From assembly GCF_006337065.1 (NCBI RefSeq), contig NZ_CP040872.1, forward strand, positions 2,976,001-3,040,000: a stretch of 64,000 nt of DNA, given 5' to 3'. Within the stretch, counting starts at the first letter, position 1. Each line of letters starts with the position of its first letter. This stretch comes from Agromyces laixinhei (GTDB taxonomy: Bacteria; Actinomycetota; Actinomycetes; Actinomycetales; Microbacteriaceae). The notes under the pieces are model-generated. The model saw nothing but the letters and a program-made list of their open reading frames with translations. It was not told where the DNA came from and did no database searches. A program made the translations under genes and the position numbers. Positions 7,829 through 16,432 of this stretch are shown here, one piece after another.

Positions 7829-9694
7829 ATGAATCAGATCTCCGAGCGGTGGAACCGCATCTCACTGCGCACCAAGATCACGGGTGTCACCGTGCTCATG
7901 TTGACGCTCGGACTCCTGGTCTCCGGAATCGGCACGGCGGCGATGCTGCGCTCGTACGTCGATTCTCAGACGAAGGGCAAGCTCGAGACCATCGCCTCGG
8001 GCGACCTCGGCAAGTACTTCGCCGACGACGGCGAGCAGGCGAGCAAGGGGTCCGACCTCGACGACCTCGTGTTCCGCCCCGATCCCGACGTGTTCATCGC
8101 GGTGTACGACGTGCAGACGGGCGAGCTCAAGAAGCACAACTGGCGCGAACGCGACCCTGCCGTCTGGCCGCAGCTCCCCGAGACGCTGACCACGGCACAG
8201 GTCAACTCGACCAACGCCGGCGGGTACGAGGTGCTCGCCCTTCGCGACGCCGCCGGCAACTCCACGTTCCGTGGGGTCGCGGCGCTCATGACGACCGACA
8301 ACCATGGCACCCTCGCGCCGATCATCATCGCGGTCTCCTCGAAGGACACCGAGCAGCTGCTCACGATGTACCTCACGATCTTCTTCGGGTTCGGGCTCGG
8401 CGTCGTGCTCGTCGGCGCCCTGCTCACCCGAATGCTCGTCACCACCACGTTCATGCCGCTCCGCGAGGTCGAACGCACCGCATCGGCCATCGCCGACGGC
8501 GACTTCAGTCAGCGCCTCGCGGGCGCCACGCCGAACACCGAGGTCGGTCGCCTCAATCGCTCGCTCAACACGATGCTGAACCGCATCGACCGGGCGTTCC
8601 GCGATCGCGCCCGCACGATCGACCAGATGCGCCGCTTCGTCGGTGACGCCTCGCACGAGCTGCGCACGCCGCTCGTGTCGGTGCGCGGGTACGCCGAGCT
8701 CTACCGCATGGGTGCGTTGCAGTCGCCCGACGAAGTCGGCCAGGCGATGGAGCGCATCGAGAAGGAGGCCATCCGCATGGGCCTCCTCGTCGAGGACCTG
8801 CTCGCTCTCGCACGACTCGATGAGGCGAAGCCGCTCGATCTCGCGGAGGTCGATCTCGTGCCGCTGGCGCGCGACGCCGCGCTCGACACCATGGCGGCGC
8901 ACCCGACTCGGACGATCACGGTGATCGCCCCCGAAGACGTGAGCGCCACGGATGCTCCTGGCGACCCCGCTCCCGACCTCGAGGTCGAGCTCGACCCCAC
9001 GGCCGACCGGGCCCCCACCGGAGCGATCTCCTTCGCCGAGGCGACGCTTGCACGCCTGCGCGGCCGTCGTCCGCGCGGCGACGCGGCGACCGGAGCGACC
9101 GGGGCGAATACGCGCCGGGCACCGGCGAAGGCCGGTGGCTCGTCGGCGTCGGCGAAGCGTGCGGCACGTGCCTCGGCCGCGGCGTCGGCGGCTGCTTCGG
9201 CGGCCGCGGCTCCCGGTGCTCCCGGTGCTCCCGGTGCTCCCGGTGCTTCCGGTGCTCCCGGTGCTCCCGGTGCTCCCGGGCAGCAGAAGCCGGTGCGGCG
9301 CACCGTCGTGCTCGCCGAGGAGAACAAGATCCGCCAGGTGATCACGAACCTCATGGGCAACGCGATTCGCTTCACCTCGTCCGGTTGCCCGATCGAGATC
9401 CGCATCTCGGTCGACGATGCCACCGAACGCGCGATGATCGAGGTCGTCGACCACGGTGACGGCATTCCGCCGCAGATCCGCGAGAAGATCTTCCAGCGCT
9501 TCTGGCGCGCCGACACGTCGCGCACGCGGGAGACCGGAGGATCCGGTCTCGGCCTCGCCATCGTGTCGTCGATCGTCGCGGCCCACAACGGCACGGTCGA
9601 CGCGGTCGAGACGCCCGGCGGCGGTGCGACCTTCCGCGTGCAACTGCCGCTCGCGGGTTCCGCCGCGGCCCCGCAGCGGGTCTCCGGCGACTGA
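7829..9694 (+). CDS. Sensor histidine kinase with collagen-like insertion
   Basis: A 621-residue membrane kinase. There are transmembrane helices at about residues 17-39 and 178-203 with an extracytoplasmic sensor between them. A HAMP-like segment follows, then HisKA with ASHELRTPL (His276), and HATPase_c with an N box (NLMGNAIRF), DHGDGIP and SGLGLAI. Between HisKA and the ATPase N box there is an extra stretch of about 130 residues rich in Ala, Pro, Gly and Ser. It includes eight Ala-X-Gly triplets at residues 461-484. Most kinases of this class have only a short linker there. It pairs with the upstream response regulator. Confidence 0.92.
   Translation: MNQISERWNRISLRTKITGVTVLMLTLGLLVSGIGTAAMLRSYVDSQTKGKLETIASGDLGKYFADDGEQASKGSDLDDLVFRPDPDVFIAVYDVQTGELKKHNWRERDPAVWPQLPETLTTAQVNSTNAGGYEVLALRDAAGNSTFRGVAALMTTDNHGTLAPIIIAVSSKDTEQLLTMYLTIFFGFGLGVVLVGALLTRMLVTTTFMPLREVERTASAIADGDFSQRLAGATPNTEVGRLNRSLNTMLNRIDRAFRDRARTIDQMRRFVGDASHELRTPLVSVRGYAELYRMGALQSPDEVGQAMERIEKEAIRMGLLVEDLLALARLDEAKPLDLAEVDLVPLARDAALDTMAAHPTRTITVIAPEDVSATDAPGDPAPDLEVELDPTADRAPTGAISFAEATLARLRGRRPRGDAATGATGANTRRAPAKAGGSSASAKRAARASAAASAAASAAAAPGAPGAPGAPGASGAPGAPGAPGQQKPVRRTVVLAEENKIRQVITNLMGNAIRFTSSGCPIEIRISVDDATERAMIEVVDHGDGIPPQIREKIFQRFWRADTSRTRETGGSGLGLAIVSSIVAAHNGTVDAVETPGGGATFRVQLPLAGSAAAPQRVSGD
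9209..9280 (+). repeat. 9-bp tandem repeat encoding (APG)n
   Basis: Eight consecutive 9-bp units of the form GCTCCCGGT, one changed to GCTTCCGGT and the last ending in GGG. They encode Ala-Pro-Gly (one Ala-Ser-Gly) inside the kinase. Near-identical codons point to recent repeat expansion. Confidence 0.9.
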
Positions 9695-9838
9695 CCGGGG
9701 TGCGAGTGAGCTGATCGGACGTTCCTCGCGCGTCGTTCCGAGCGGCTCTCGCCGCACCACTCGTCCTCCACAGGCGACGGCCGGCGGCTGGAGCCCGCCG
9801 TTCGGCCGAGCGGCCGTCTGCCGCATCTCGGCGGCGCG

Positions 9839-9844
9839 TAGCGT
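9839..9844 (+). promoter_or_regulatory. -10 (TAGCGT) for the WXG100 gene
   Basis: TAGCGT lies 29 bases before the ATG at 9874, leaving a leader of about 23 bases that contains AAGGGG as ribosome binding site. Confidence 0.45.
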
Positions 9845-9873
9845 GGCGCGCACACCGAACGAAAGGGGCCGAG

Positions 9874-10164
9874 ATGGCCGTCTACCAGGTCGATGCCGAA
9901 CAGGTGTCCGCCGCGACTCAGACCGTGCAGGGCACGATCGGCCGCATCCAGTCCGAGGTCGCATCATTGCTCGGCCAGCTCACAGGCCTGCAGTCGTCGT
10001 GGTCGGGTCAGGCCTCCGATGCATTCCAAGGCGCGGTCGTCGATTGGCGCGCGACGCAGCTGCAGGTCGAAGAGAGCCTCGCCGGCCTCAACCGCGCGCT
10101 CGGGGTCGCCGCAATGCAGTACTCCGACGCTGAGCAGGCGAATGCGCGGTTGTTCCTGCGCTGA
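9874..10164 (+). CDS. WXG100 (ESAT-6-like) protein
   Basis: A 96-residue all-helical protein of the WXG100 superfamily. The central turn reads SSWSGQASDAF, so the WXG motif is W-S-G near residue 43. Two amphipathic helices flank the turn. Family members form helical hairpin dimers and are usually exported by type VII secretion. A C-terminal YxxxD/E-type signal is suggested by YSDAE near residue 85. No EccC-like ATPase or other ESX component occurs in this window, so it is an orphan here. AAAGGGG precedes the ATG by 5 bases. Confidence 0.88.
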   Translation: MAVYQVDAEQVSAATQTVQGTIGRIQSEVASLLGQLTGLQSSWSGQASDAFQGAVVDWRATQLQVEESLAGLNRALGVAAMQYSDAEQANARLFLR

Positions 10165-10214
10165 ACGTTTTCCGCGTGGCACCGCACATCCCTTCCTTTC
10201 GCGCCGCAGACGCC

Positions 10215-10220
10215 TAGCAT
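10215..10220 (+). promoter_or_regulatory. -10 (TAGCAT) for the small acidic protein
   Basis: TAGCAT 57 bases before the start codon gives a leader of about 50 bases ending in AGGGAG. Confidence 0.4.
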
Positions 10221-10277
10221 GGAGAACGAGACGTCGCCCCGAGGACGGCGCCCCGACCAACAAGTGAGGGAGCGATG

Positions 10278-10571
10278 ATGTCTGAATCGAACCGACCCGC
10301 TGAGCCCCCCGACGAGGCGGCCGCCGCCGCCGCAGGCGACTCCACCGACGATCTCGAGGGCAGCTACACCGAAGTCGACGGTGACGGGCCCCACGAGCGC
10401 ACCGTCGCGGGCGCGTACATCCGCACCGACGGCGCCGATGACGACGAAACCAGTGTCAGCGACTACACCTCGAGCGAGGGCCACCCCGATTCCCATGAGC
10501 CGGCCGAGCGTCACGGCAAGTTCGTCCGGACGGAACCGCCGAAGCCGCACCCCGGCCTGCACCACGCCTGA
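10278..10571 (+). CDS. Small acidic protein with repeated G-aromatic motif
   Basis: A 97-residue hydrophilic protein with no membrane segment or known domain. A short motif recurs: GSYTEVDGDG, GAYIRTDGAD and GKFVRTE, with spacer sequence rich in Asp, Glu and His. Such a pattern suggests a disordered, possibly metal- or nucleic-acid-interacting protein, but no function can be assigned. Of two adjacent ATG codons I chose the second (10278), 5 bases from AGGGAG. It converges with glycerate kinase 12 bases downstream. Confidence 0.65.
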   Translation: MSESNRPAEPPDEAAAAAAGDSTDDLEGSYTEVDGDGPHERTVAGAYIRTDGADDDETSVSDYTSSEGHPDSHEPAERHGKFVRTEPPKPHPGLHHA

Positions 10572-10582
10572 CCGGCGTTCGC

Positions 10583-11731
10583 TCAGGTCCCACCCGGGGT
10601 CCGACTCGAATGCCCGCGGGCGAGTCGGGCGCCTGCGGCCTCGAGCCACCGCACCGGGTCCGCCATCGCGGCCGCCCGGTCTCCGGCGAGACCGGCCAGA
10701 GCGACGGATGCCGCGAACCCGCGCGGCTCGGCGGTGATCGACCCGGCAATGAGCGCCACCGGCGCACCTGCCTCGGCAGCCAACCGGGCGACGTGGCTCG
10801 GCGCCTTGCCCGCCTCGGACTGCCCGTCGAAGCGGCCCTCGCCGGTGACCACCAGGTCGGCGCCGACGAGATCGTGAGCAAGCCCGGCGGCGCTCGCCAC
10901 GAGTGCCGCCCCTCCGCCCATCTCCGCGCCCCAGGCGAGCAGGCCGAAGCCGGCTCCGCCCGCGGCACCCGCGCCCGGCGCCTCCGCTGAGACCCCGGGC
11001 ACGAGACGTGCGAACCGGGCGAGATTGGCCTCGAGCACGATGATGTCGGCAGCATCCGCCCCCTTCTGCGGACCGAAGACGGCAGCGGCGCCGCCCTCGC
11101 CGAGGAGCGGGTTCGTGACGTCGCCGAGAACCACCGCCCCGCCATCGGGGAGCGGGCGGAGGCCGGAGAGTTCGACCCGATCGAGTCGACCGAGCGCCCG
11201 ATTGCCGAGGCCGACCGGGCGTCCGTCGACGCCGAGGAATCGAGCGCCGAGCGCCGACAGAGCGCCCACGCCGCCATCCGTCGATGCGCTGCCGCCGACC
11301 GCGAGCAGGAGTCGCTTCACGCCCGCGTCGAGGGCGGCGGCGATCGCGTCGCCGAAGCCGGCGGTGTGCGCATCGAACGGCGCGAGCGGGTCGACCAGCG
11401 AGAGGGCCGACGTCGCCGCGAGTTCGACGACCCCTGTGCCGCCGGGCAGCAGCAGCCAGTGCGTCGCGATCGGTGCCGAGTCGGTCGCCCGCCCCTGCAC
11501 CGCGACCCGCCCCTGCACCGCGACCGGCCCGCGCACCGTGATCGGCATGCGCCGGGCATCGGGCACGGCGGCTTCGAACGCGTCGAGGGTTCCCTCGCCG
11601 CCGTCGGCCATGGGGCGCTCGACGACCTCGTCATCGGCGCGGACGGAGCGCCATCCGCGCGCGATCGCGGCCGCGGCATCCGCTGCACTCGCCGTGCCCT
11701 TGAACGAGTCGGGGGCGATGACGACATGCAT
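10583..11731 (-). CDS. Glycerate kinase
   Basis: A 382-residue member of glycerate kinase family 1, which phosphorylates D-glycerate in glyoxylate/glycerate catabolism. Evidence is the N-terminal APDSFKGT, MADGGEGT, the glycine-rich GGSASTDGG, and VTGEGRFDGQSE with GKAP before the C-terminus. A small in-frame duplication (VAVQGR twice, near residue 72) comes from an 18-bp DNA repeat. The start is supported by GGAGG 4 bases upstream. It is divergent from the Eis-like acetyltransferase. Confidence 0.92.
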   Translation of the reverse strand: MHVVIAPDSFKGTASAADAAAAIARGWRSVRADDEVVERPMADGGEGTLDAFEAAVPDARRMPITVRGPVAVQGRVAVQGRATDSAPIATHWLLLPGGTGVVELAATSALSLVDPLAPFDAHTAGFGDAIAAALDAGVKRLLLAVGGSASTDGGVGALSALGARFLGVDGRPVGLGNRALGRLDRVELSGLRPLPDGGAVVLGDVTNPLLGEGGAAAVFGPQKGADAADIIVLEANLARFARLVPGVSAEAPGAGAAGGAGFGLLAWGAEMGGGAALVASAAGLAHDLVGADLVVTGEGRFDGQSEAGKAPSHVARLAAEAGAPVALIAGSITAEPRGFAASVALAGLAGDRAAAMADPVRWLEAAGARLARGHSSRTPGGT

Positions 11732-11758
11732 GGCGCCTCCTCGGCTCTCTCGGCGCCC

Positions 11759-11764
11759 ATCGTA
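11759..11764 (-). promoter_or_regulatory. -10 (TACGAT) for glycerate kinase
   Basis: TACGAT on the minus strand leaves a leader of about 20 bases containing GGAGG. The divergent gene uses the same hexamer 18 bases away on the other strand. Confidence 0.45.
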
Positions 11765-11781
11765 GCGCCGCCGCCCGCGGC

Positions 11782-11787
11782 TACGAT
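11782..11787 (+). promoter_or_regulatory. Leaderless -10 (TACGAT) for the acetyltransferase
   Basis: TACGAT is 6 bases before the second of two adjacent ATG codons (11794), which decides the start. Confidence 0.6.
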
Positions 11788-11793
11788 GGGATG

Positions 11794-13125
11794 ATGTCGT
11801 TCGACCTGCAGGGGTTCCCCGCTGATTCCGAAGCGCTCGCCTCGCTCGCCGCGAGAGGACTCGACTACCGTCTGGTCGACACCGCAGACGCGGCGGCGAC
11901 GTCGGCGTGGGTCGAAGCCGACTTCCGCGGGTTCCACCACGCCCGCCCGAGGCAGATCGACCTCGACTACGATCGCGGCTTGCTCGCCGAGCGACGGGTG
12001 CACGGTGTCTACGACCGGGCCATCCTCGAACCGGCGATTCCCGTCGCCACCGTCTCGAGTTGGCCGACGGGGCTGAGCGTGCCCGGCGGGCGCAGTGTCG
12101 ACGCCTGGGCCGTGAGTTCGGTCACGGTTTCACCGACGCATCGGCGCCGCGGCATCGCCAGGGCGCTCATGCTCGCCGAATTGCAGAACGCGCGTGCGGC
12201 GGGCGCCGCGCTCGCGATGCTGACCGCCACCGAAGCCACGATCTACGGCAGGTACGGGTACGCTCCGGCAGCGCGCGCCGCGACCGTGTTCGTCGATCGG
12301 CGGCGCGTGCACTGGGTCGGGCCGGATGCCCCGGGCCGCGTGCAGTTCGTCGACGGGGCCGCCATCCGCGAGATCGCTCCGGGCATCGCGCGGCGTGCCG
12401 TGGCGCGCACTCCAGGCGAGATCGACCGCTGGCCGGCGCTCCTCGATCGCGTGCTCGGCCTCTTCGACCCCGACAGCGAGCGCTCGAGGGCGCGCCGCGT
12501 CGTGCGCTACGACGACGAACGGGGCCAGGCCCAGGGCTTCGCCGTCTTCCACGTGACTCGCCCGCCCAACGAACCGGGCGTCGCCGAGTTCGACTTCCTC
12601 GCGGCGGCGACCGACGACGCCGAGCGCGCACTCTGGCGGTTCCTCATCGAGCAGGACTTCGTGTCGGGCACGCGCGGGTTGCTCCGATCGATCGACGAGC
12701 CGCTCCCCTGGCTCCTCGAAGATCCGCGGGCCGTCACCTTCTCCGAGGTCGTCGACCACCTGTGGCTCCGCATGATCGACCCGATCGCCGCGCTCGCCGC
12801 ACGACGCTACGGCGCGCCGGGGCGACTCGTCATCGAGGTCGACGACCCCATGGGCATCGCGGGCGGCCGGTTCGAACTCGTCGTCGACGACAGCGGACGT
12901 GCAGAGGTCACTGCCCTCGAGCAGTCGGATGCTTCGGCATCCGCGAGGGGTGTTCGCCGCATCGGCCTCGGGGTGCGCGAACTCGGGGCGATCTACCTCG
13001 GCGGGGTGCATCCGTCTGTGCTCGCGCGTGCGGGGCGCATCACCGAGCGCTCACGCGGGTCGATCGCAGCGGCCGACGCCATGTTCGCCGCGCAGCGCAC
13101 GCCGCACCTCAGCATCTGGTTCTGA
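11794..13125 (+). CDS. Eis-like GNAT N-acetyltransferase
   Basis: A 443-residue acetyltransferase of the Eis architecture: two GNAT regions followed by a sterol-carrier-like C-terminal domain. The acetyl-CoA loop is VSPTHRRRGIARAL near residue 110, and the Eis-type IYGRYGYAPA follows near 150. The protein ends in Trp-Phe. In M. tuberculosis Eis the C-terminal carboxylate of a terminal Phe takes part in catalysis, so the terminal Phe here is meaningful. Mycobacterial Eis acetylates aminoglycosides and protein lysines; the substrate here is unknown. The leaderless -10 at 11782 selects the ATG at 11794. Confidence 0.85.
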   Translation: MSFDLQGFPADSEALASLAARGLDYRLVDTADAAATSAWVEADFRGFHHARPRQIDLDYDRGLLAERRVHGVYDRAILEPAIPVATVSSWPTGLSVPGGRSVDAWAVSSVTVSPTHRRRGIARALMLAELQNARAAGAALAMLTATEATIYGRYGYAPAARAATVFVDRRRVHWVGPDAPGRVQFVDGAAIREIAPGIARRAVARTPGEIDRWPALLDRVLGLFDPDSERSRARRVVRYDDERGQAQGFAVFHVTRPPNEPGVAEFDFLAAATDDAERALWRFLIEQDFVSGTRGLLRSIDEPLPWLLEDPRAVTFSEVVDHLWLRMIDPIAALAARRYGAPGRLVIEVDDPMGIAGGRFELVVDDSGRAEVTALEQSDASASARGVRRIGLGVRELGAIYLGGVHPSVLARAGRITERSRGSIAAADAMFAAQRTPHLSIWF

Positions 13126-13186
13126 GGCCGGATGCCCGGGCGCCTGGCCCGGCGACTCGGCCCGGCCGCCCGGCCCGGCGGCGCCG

Positions 13187-14317
13187 TCAGATCGTGTCCT
13201 GCCTCGGGAAGATGACCTTCTCCACGATGATGATGAGCGACGCCGCGACGGGGATCGCGACGAGGGCGCCGAGGACCCCGCCGAGCGTGCCGCCCGCGAC
13301 GGCCGCGATCACGACGAGCGCACCCGGCACCGCGACCGCTCGGCTCATGATGCGCGGGCTCAGCACGTAGGCCTCGACCTGCATGTAGATCAGGTAGTAG
13401 ACGGCGGCGGCGAGCGCCGTCGTCGGCGACGCCGCGAACGAGACGAGCGAGATGATGACCGCGCCCGTCAGTGTGCCGACGAGCGGCACGAGCGAGAAGA
13501 GGAAGGCGATGAACGCCAGGAGGATCGGCGCGGGTGCCCCGATGATCGACAGGTAGATGAGGCTCAGCACACCGTTGATCGCCCCGAGCCCGAACTGCCC
13601 GATGACGTAGCGGCCGACGGATCCCGTGATCTCCTCCGAAACGTCTCGATACCCGGGGCGCGAAGTCGCCGGCACGAACCGGGCCGCGTAGCGCTTCATG
13701 GAGTCGAGCGAGGCGAGGAAGTAGAGGGTGAGGATGAGCACGATCGTCGCGCCCGTGAACCCGCCTGCGATGCCGGCACCGACCGCGAGGATGCCGCCGC
13801 CGAGCGAACCGAGGTTCGCCGGATCGGCGAGCCACAGGCCGGCCGACTCGATCGCGTCCTTGATCGCGTGCCCGGTGCCGGTGAGATTGTCGAGCCACAC
13901 CCTGAAGTCGCTGTTCTGCACGTTCTCGACGATGACGTCCCAGTTCTCGACGATGTTGGTGGTCTGTTCGACGACGATCGGCACGATCGTGGCGATGAGC
14001 CCGACGAAGATGCCGATCACCGCAGCGAACACGATGACGATCGCGATCCAGCGGGCCATCCCGCGCCGCTGCAGCCAGCTCACGACCGGGTCGAGACCGA
14101 GCGCGAGGAAGAGTGCGAGCGCGACGTAGAGGATGACGGTGCCGAGCTCGGCGACGATGCCGCCGATGAGGACCGCGAGCAGCACGCCGAGCGCGCCGAC
14201 GAAGCCGATGCGGAACGCGTTGATCCGAACCTCGGGCGCGCGGGAGTCCCCGGCGCCGGTGATCTCTGCTGCAGCGGGTGGTGGCGTGGGCTGCACTCGT
14301 TTCGTACGGATCCTCAT
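13187..14317 (-). CDS. AI-2E family membrane transporter
   Basis: A 376-residue integral membrane protein with about eight hydrophobic helices and a soluble segment near residues 110-170, typical of the AI-2E/PerM exporter family. Signatures are LTLYFLASLDSMKRY, GLGAINGVLSLIYLSIIGAP and VPLVGTLTGAVI. Members were first tied to autoinducer-2 export; many are now linked to ion or small-molecule efflux, so the substrate is open. The start at 14317 is 7 bases from a TACCGT hexamer. It is divergent from the UbiB-like gene and convergent with the acetyltransferase. Confidence 0.9.
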   Translation of the reverse strand: MRIRTKRVQPTPPPAAAEITGAGDSRAPEVRINAFRIGFVGALGVLLAVLIGGIVAELGTVILYVALALFLALGLDPVVSWLQRRGMARWIAIVIVFAAVIGIFVGLIATIVPIVVEQTTNIVENWDVIVENVQNSDFRVWLDNLTGTGHAIKDAIESAGLWLADPANLGSLGGGILAVGAGIAGGFTGATIVLILTLYFLASLDSMKRYAARFVPATSRPGYRDVSEEITGSVGRYVIGQFGLGAINGVLSLIYLSIIGAPAPILLAFIAFLFSLVPLVGTLTGAVIISLVSFAASPTTALAAAVYYLIYMQVEAYVLSPRIMSRAVAVPGALVVIAAVAGGTLGGVLGALVAIPVAASLIIIVEKVIFPRQDTI

Positions 14318-14324
14318 GCGTCTG

Positions 14325-14330
14325 ACGGTA
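14325..14330 (-). promoter_or_regulatory. Leaderless -10 (TACCGT) for the AI-2E transporter
   Basis: TACCGT lies 7 bases before the ATG at 14317. Confidence 0.55.
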
Positions 14331-14399
14331 GTGTGCGCAGCCGACCGCCGCGCGCGGTCGGCACGGCGAGTTCGATCCGCCGGGGCGCGGTCCCGGCCG

Positions 14400-14405
14400 T
14401 ACGCT
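14400..14405 (+). promoter_or_regulatory. -10 (TACGCT) for the UbiB-like gene
   Basis: TACGCT leaves a leader of about 32 bases that contains GGGGGGAG, 6 bases before the ATG at 14445. Confidence 0.4.
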
Positions 14406-14444
14406 GAGGATGGGTCGATCGACTCCGACCCGGGGGGAGCAGCG

Positions 14445-16409
14445 ATGTCGGCGAGTTCCATCATTCTCGGCGTGCTCGCCGTGACCGTGGTGACGATCAT
14501 CTTCATGGTGCTCCTCGCGGCGATCTCACGGCGATTTCTCGGTGTGCAGGTCGGCACCGGGCGCATCATCCTCGCCGGACTCATCGCGCTCGGCGCTGAG
14601 CTCGGGTTCGAGTCGCAGTTCGTCTGGCGTGCGGGTGAGGCCAACCTGGCGCTCGTGCCGATCCAGCTCGGCATCATCGTGCTCGTGGCGATCGGCTTCC
14701 TCGTCATCGCCGAACTCGTCGTTCCGAGCGGCACGATTCCGCGACCCGATCGCTGGATCCCCGATCTCCGGCGCAGCATCGACCGCGGTCGCCGCTACTC
14801 CGAGGTGACGCGCATCGCAGTGCGCAACGGCCTCGTGCCGTTCAAGCCCGACCGTGCACGCAGCCCGGCCGCCGATGAGGCTCGCCGCACACATGCGAAG
14901 GCGCTCCGGATCTCGCTCGAGGAGGCGGGACCGGTGTTCGTGAAGCTCGGTCAGATGCTCTCGACCCGCACCGAACTGCTGCCCCGCGAGTACCTCGCCG
15001 AGCTCGAACGCCTGCAGCAGAACGTTCCGCCTGCCGCGTGGACGGAGATCGATGCGCTGATCCACCACGAGCTCGGGGCGAGCGCCGACGAGGCGTTCGC
15101 CGAGTTCGATCCCGAACCGTTCGCCGCAGCATCGATCGGGCAGGTGCACCATGCCCGGCTCGCGTCTGGGCAGCAAGTGGCGGTCAAGGTGCAGCGGCCG
15201 GGCATCATCCCCGGCGTCGAGCGCGACCTCGACATCGTGCAGCGCATCGCTCGCAAGCTCGAGAACGAGACGGAATGGGGCCGGTCTCTCGGGCTCCGCT
15301 CGGTGGCCGCGGCGTTCGTCGAATCGCTCCGCGCCGAGCTCGACTACCGCTCGGAGGCGGGCAATCTCGCTGCGATCGAGGCGACCCAGGCCAGGCATCC
15401 GGAGCGCGAGCGTCTCACGATCCCGCATTGCTTCCGTGGCCTGTCGACGGCACGCGTGCTCGTCATGGAATTCATGCCCGGCCGCGCCCTCAGCGACGAC
15501 GACGGCACTCGCCCCGATTCGGTGAAGAAGGCCCAGGCGTCGCTGCTCTTCGAGTCGCTCATCACCCAGGTGATCGACGACGGCGTCTTCCACGCCGACC
15601 TGCACCCCGGCAACGTGATGCTGCTCGAGAGCGGCGGCCTCGGCCTCGTCGATTTCGGCTCGGTCGGGCGGCTCGACTCCGAGATGCGCGAGAGCATCGG
15701 TGAGATCCTGATGGCCTTCTACCGCGGTGACGCGCGCGCCATGAGCGATGCACTGCTCGCCCTCGTCGAGTTGCCCGACGACGTCGACGAGTTCGTGCTG
15801 CGGCGCGAGATCGGCGGGTTCGTGGCATCCAGGCTCGGACCGGGCTCGGCGCTCGACTCGACGATCGTGGCCGATATGACACGGCTGCTCTCGGAGAATC
15901 GGCTGGCGATCCCGCCCGAGCTCGCCTCCGCATTCCGCGCGGTCGCGGTCGCCGAGGGCACCCTGCGAGTGCTCGACCCCGAGTTCGATCTCTTGGCGGC
16001 GGCGAGCGGACTCGCGGAGGAGCGCGTCTTCGCTGCGATCCGGCCCGGTTCTCTGAAGGAGGCGGTCGTCGACGAGGTCGGCACGATGCTGCCGATCCTT
16101 CGCCGCATCCCCCACCGCTTCGACCAGATCTCGGGTTCTCTCGCGAACGGACGCCTCAGTGTCAACGTGCGGCTCTTCGCCGACCGCCGCGATCGCTCGC
16201 TGCTCCGCTCACTCGTGAACCAGGTCGTGCTCGCGTTCCTCGCCGGCGTGCTCGGCGTGATGGCCGCGATGCTCCTCATCAGCGATGCCGGCCCGCAGGT
16301 CACCGAGACGCTCAGCCTCTTCCAGATCTTCGGCTACCTGCTCGTGGTGGTGTCGGCGCTGTTCGTGCTGCGGGTGCTGTTCGACGTCTTCCGGCGACGG
16401 CGCGAGTAA
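14445..16409 (+). CDS. ABC1/UbiB-family atypical kinase, membrane-bound
   Basis: A 654-residue protein. Three N-terminal transmembrane helices (about residues 5-85) precede the ABC1 kinase-like core, and two more close the C-terminus. Core motifs are the KxGQ-type VKLGQMLSTR (Lys near 167), AAASIGQVHHA, VKVQRPG, catalytic HADLHPGN near residue 383 and LVDFGSVGRL. UbiB proteins have ATPase activity and support quinone or isoprenoid-lipid metabolism. In a menaquinone-using actinobacterium the partner is unknown. The start has GGGGGGAG at proper spacing. Confidence 0.9.
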   Translation: MSASSIILGVLAVTVVTIIFMVLLAAISRRFLGVQVGTGRIILAGLIALGAELGFESQFVWRAGEANLALVPIQLGIIVLVAIGFLVIAELVVPSGTIPRPDRWIPDLRRSIDRGRRYSEVTRIAVRNGLVPFKPDRARSPAADEARRTHAKALRISLEEAGPVFVKLGQMLSTRTELLPREYLAELERLQQNVPPAAWTEIDALIHHELGASADEAFAEFDPEPFAAASIGQVHHARLASGQQVAVKVQRPGIIPGVERDLDIVQRIARKLENETEWGRSLGLRSVAAAFVESLRAELDYRSEAGNLAAIEATQARHPERERLTIPHCFRGLSTARVLVMEFMPGRALSDDDGTRPDSVKKAQASLLFESLITQVIDDGVFHADLHPGNVMLLESGGLGLVDFGSVGRLDSEMRESIGEILMAFYRGDARAMSDALLALVELPDDVDEFVLRREIGGFVASRLGPGSALDSTIVADMTRLLSENRLAIPPELASAFRAVAVAEGTLRVLDPEFDLLAAASGLAEERVFAAIRPGSLKEAVVDEVGTMLPILRRIPHRFDQISGSLANGRLSVNVRLFADRRDRSLLRSLVNQVVLAFLAGVLGVMAAMLLISDAGPQVTETLSLFQIFGYLLVVVSALFVLRVLFDVFRRRRE

Positions 16410-16432
16410 CGACGGCGCCGCCGGAACCGCGC

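Noticed and set aside
9209..9280. CRISPR-like array
   Set aside because: Units are contiguous 9-base codons with no spacers and lie inside a coding frame.
7862..9967. A 701-codon open frame antisense to the histidine kinase
   Set aside because: No domain or start signal; it mirrors third-position GC of the kinase gene.
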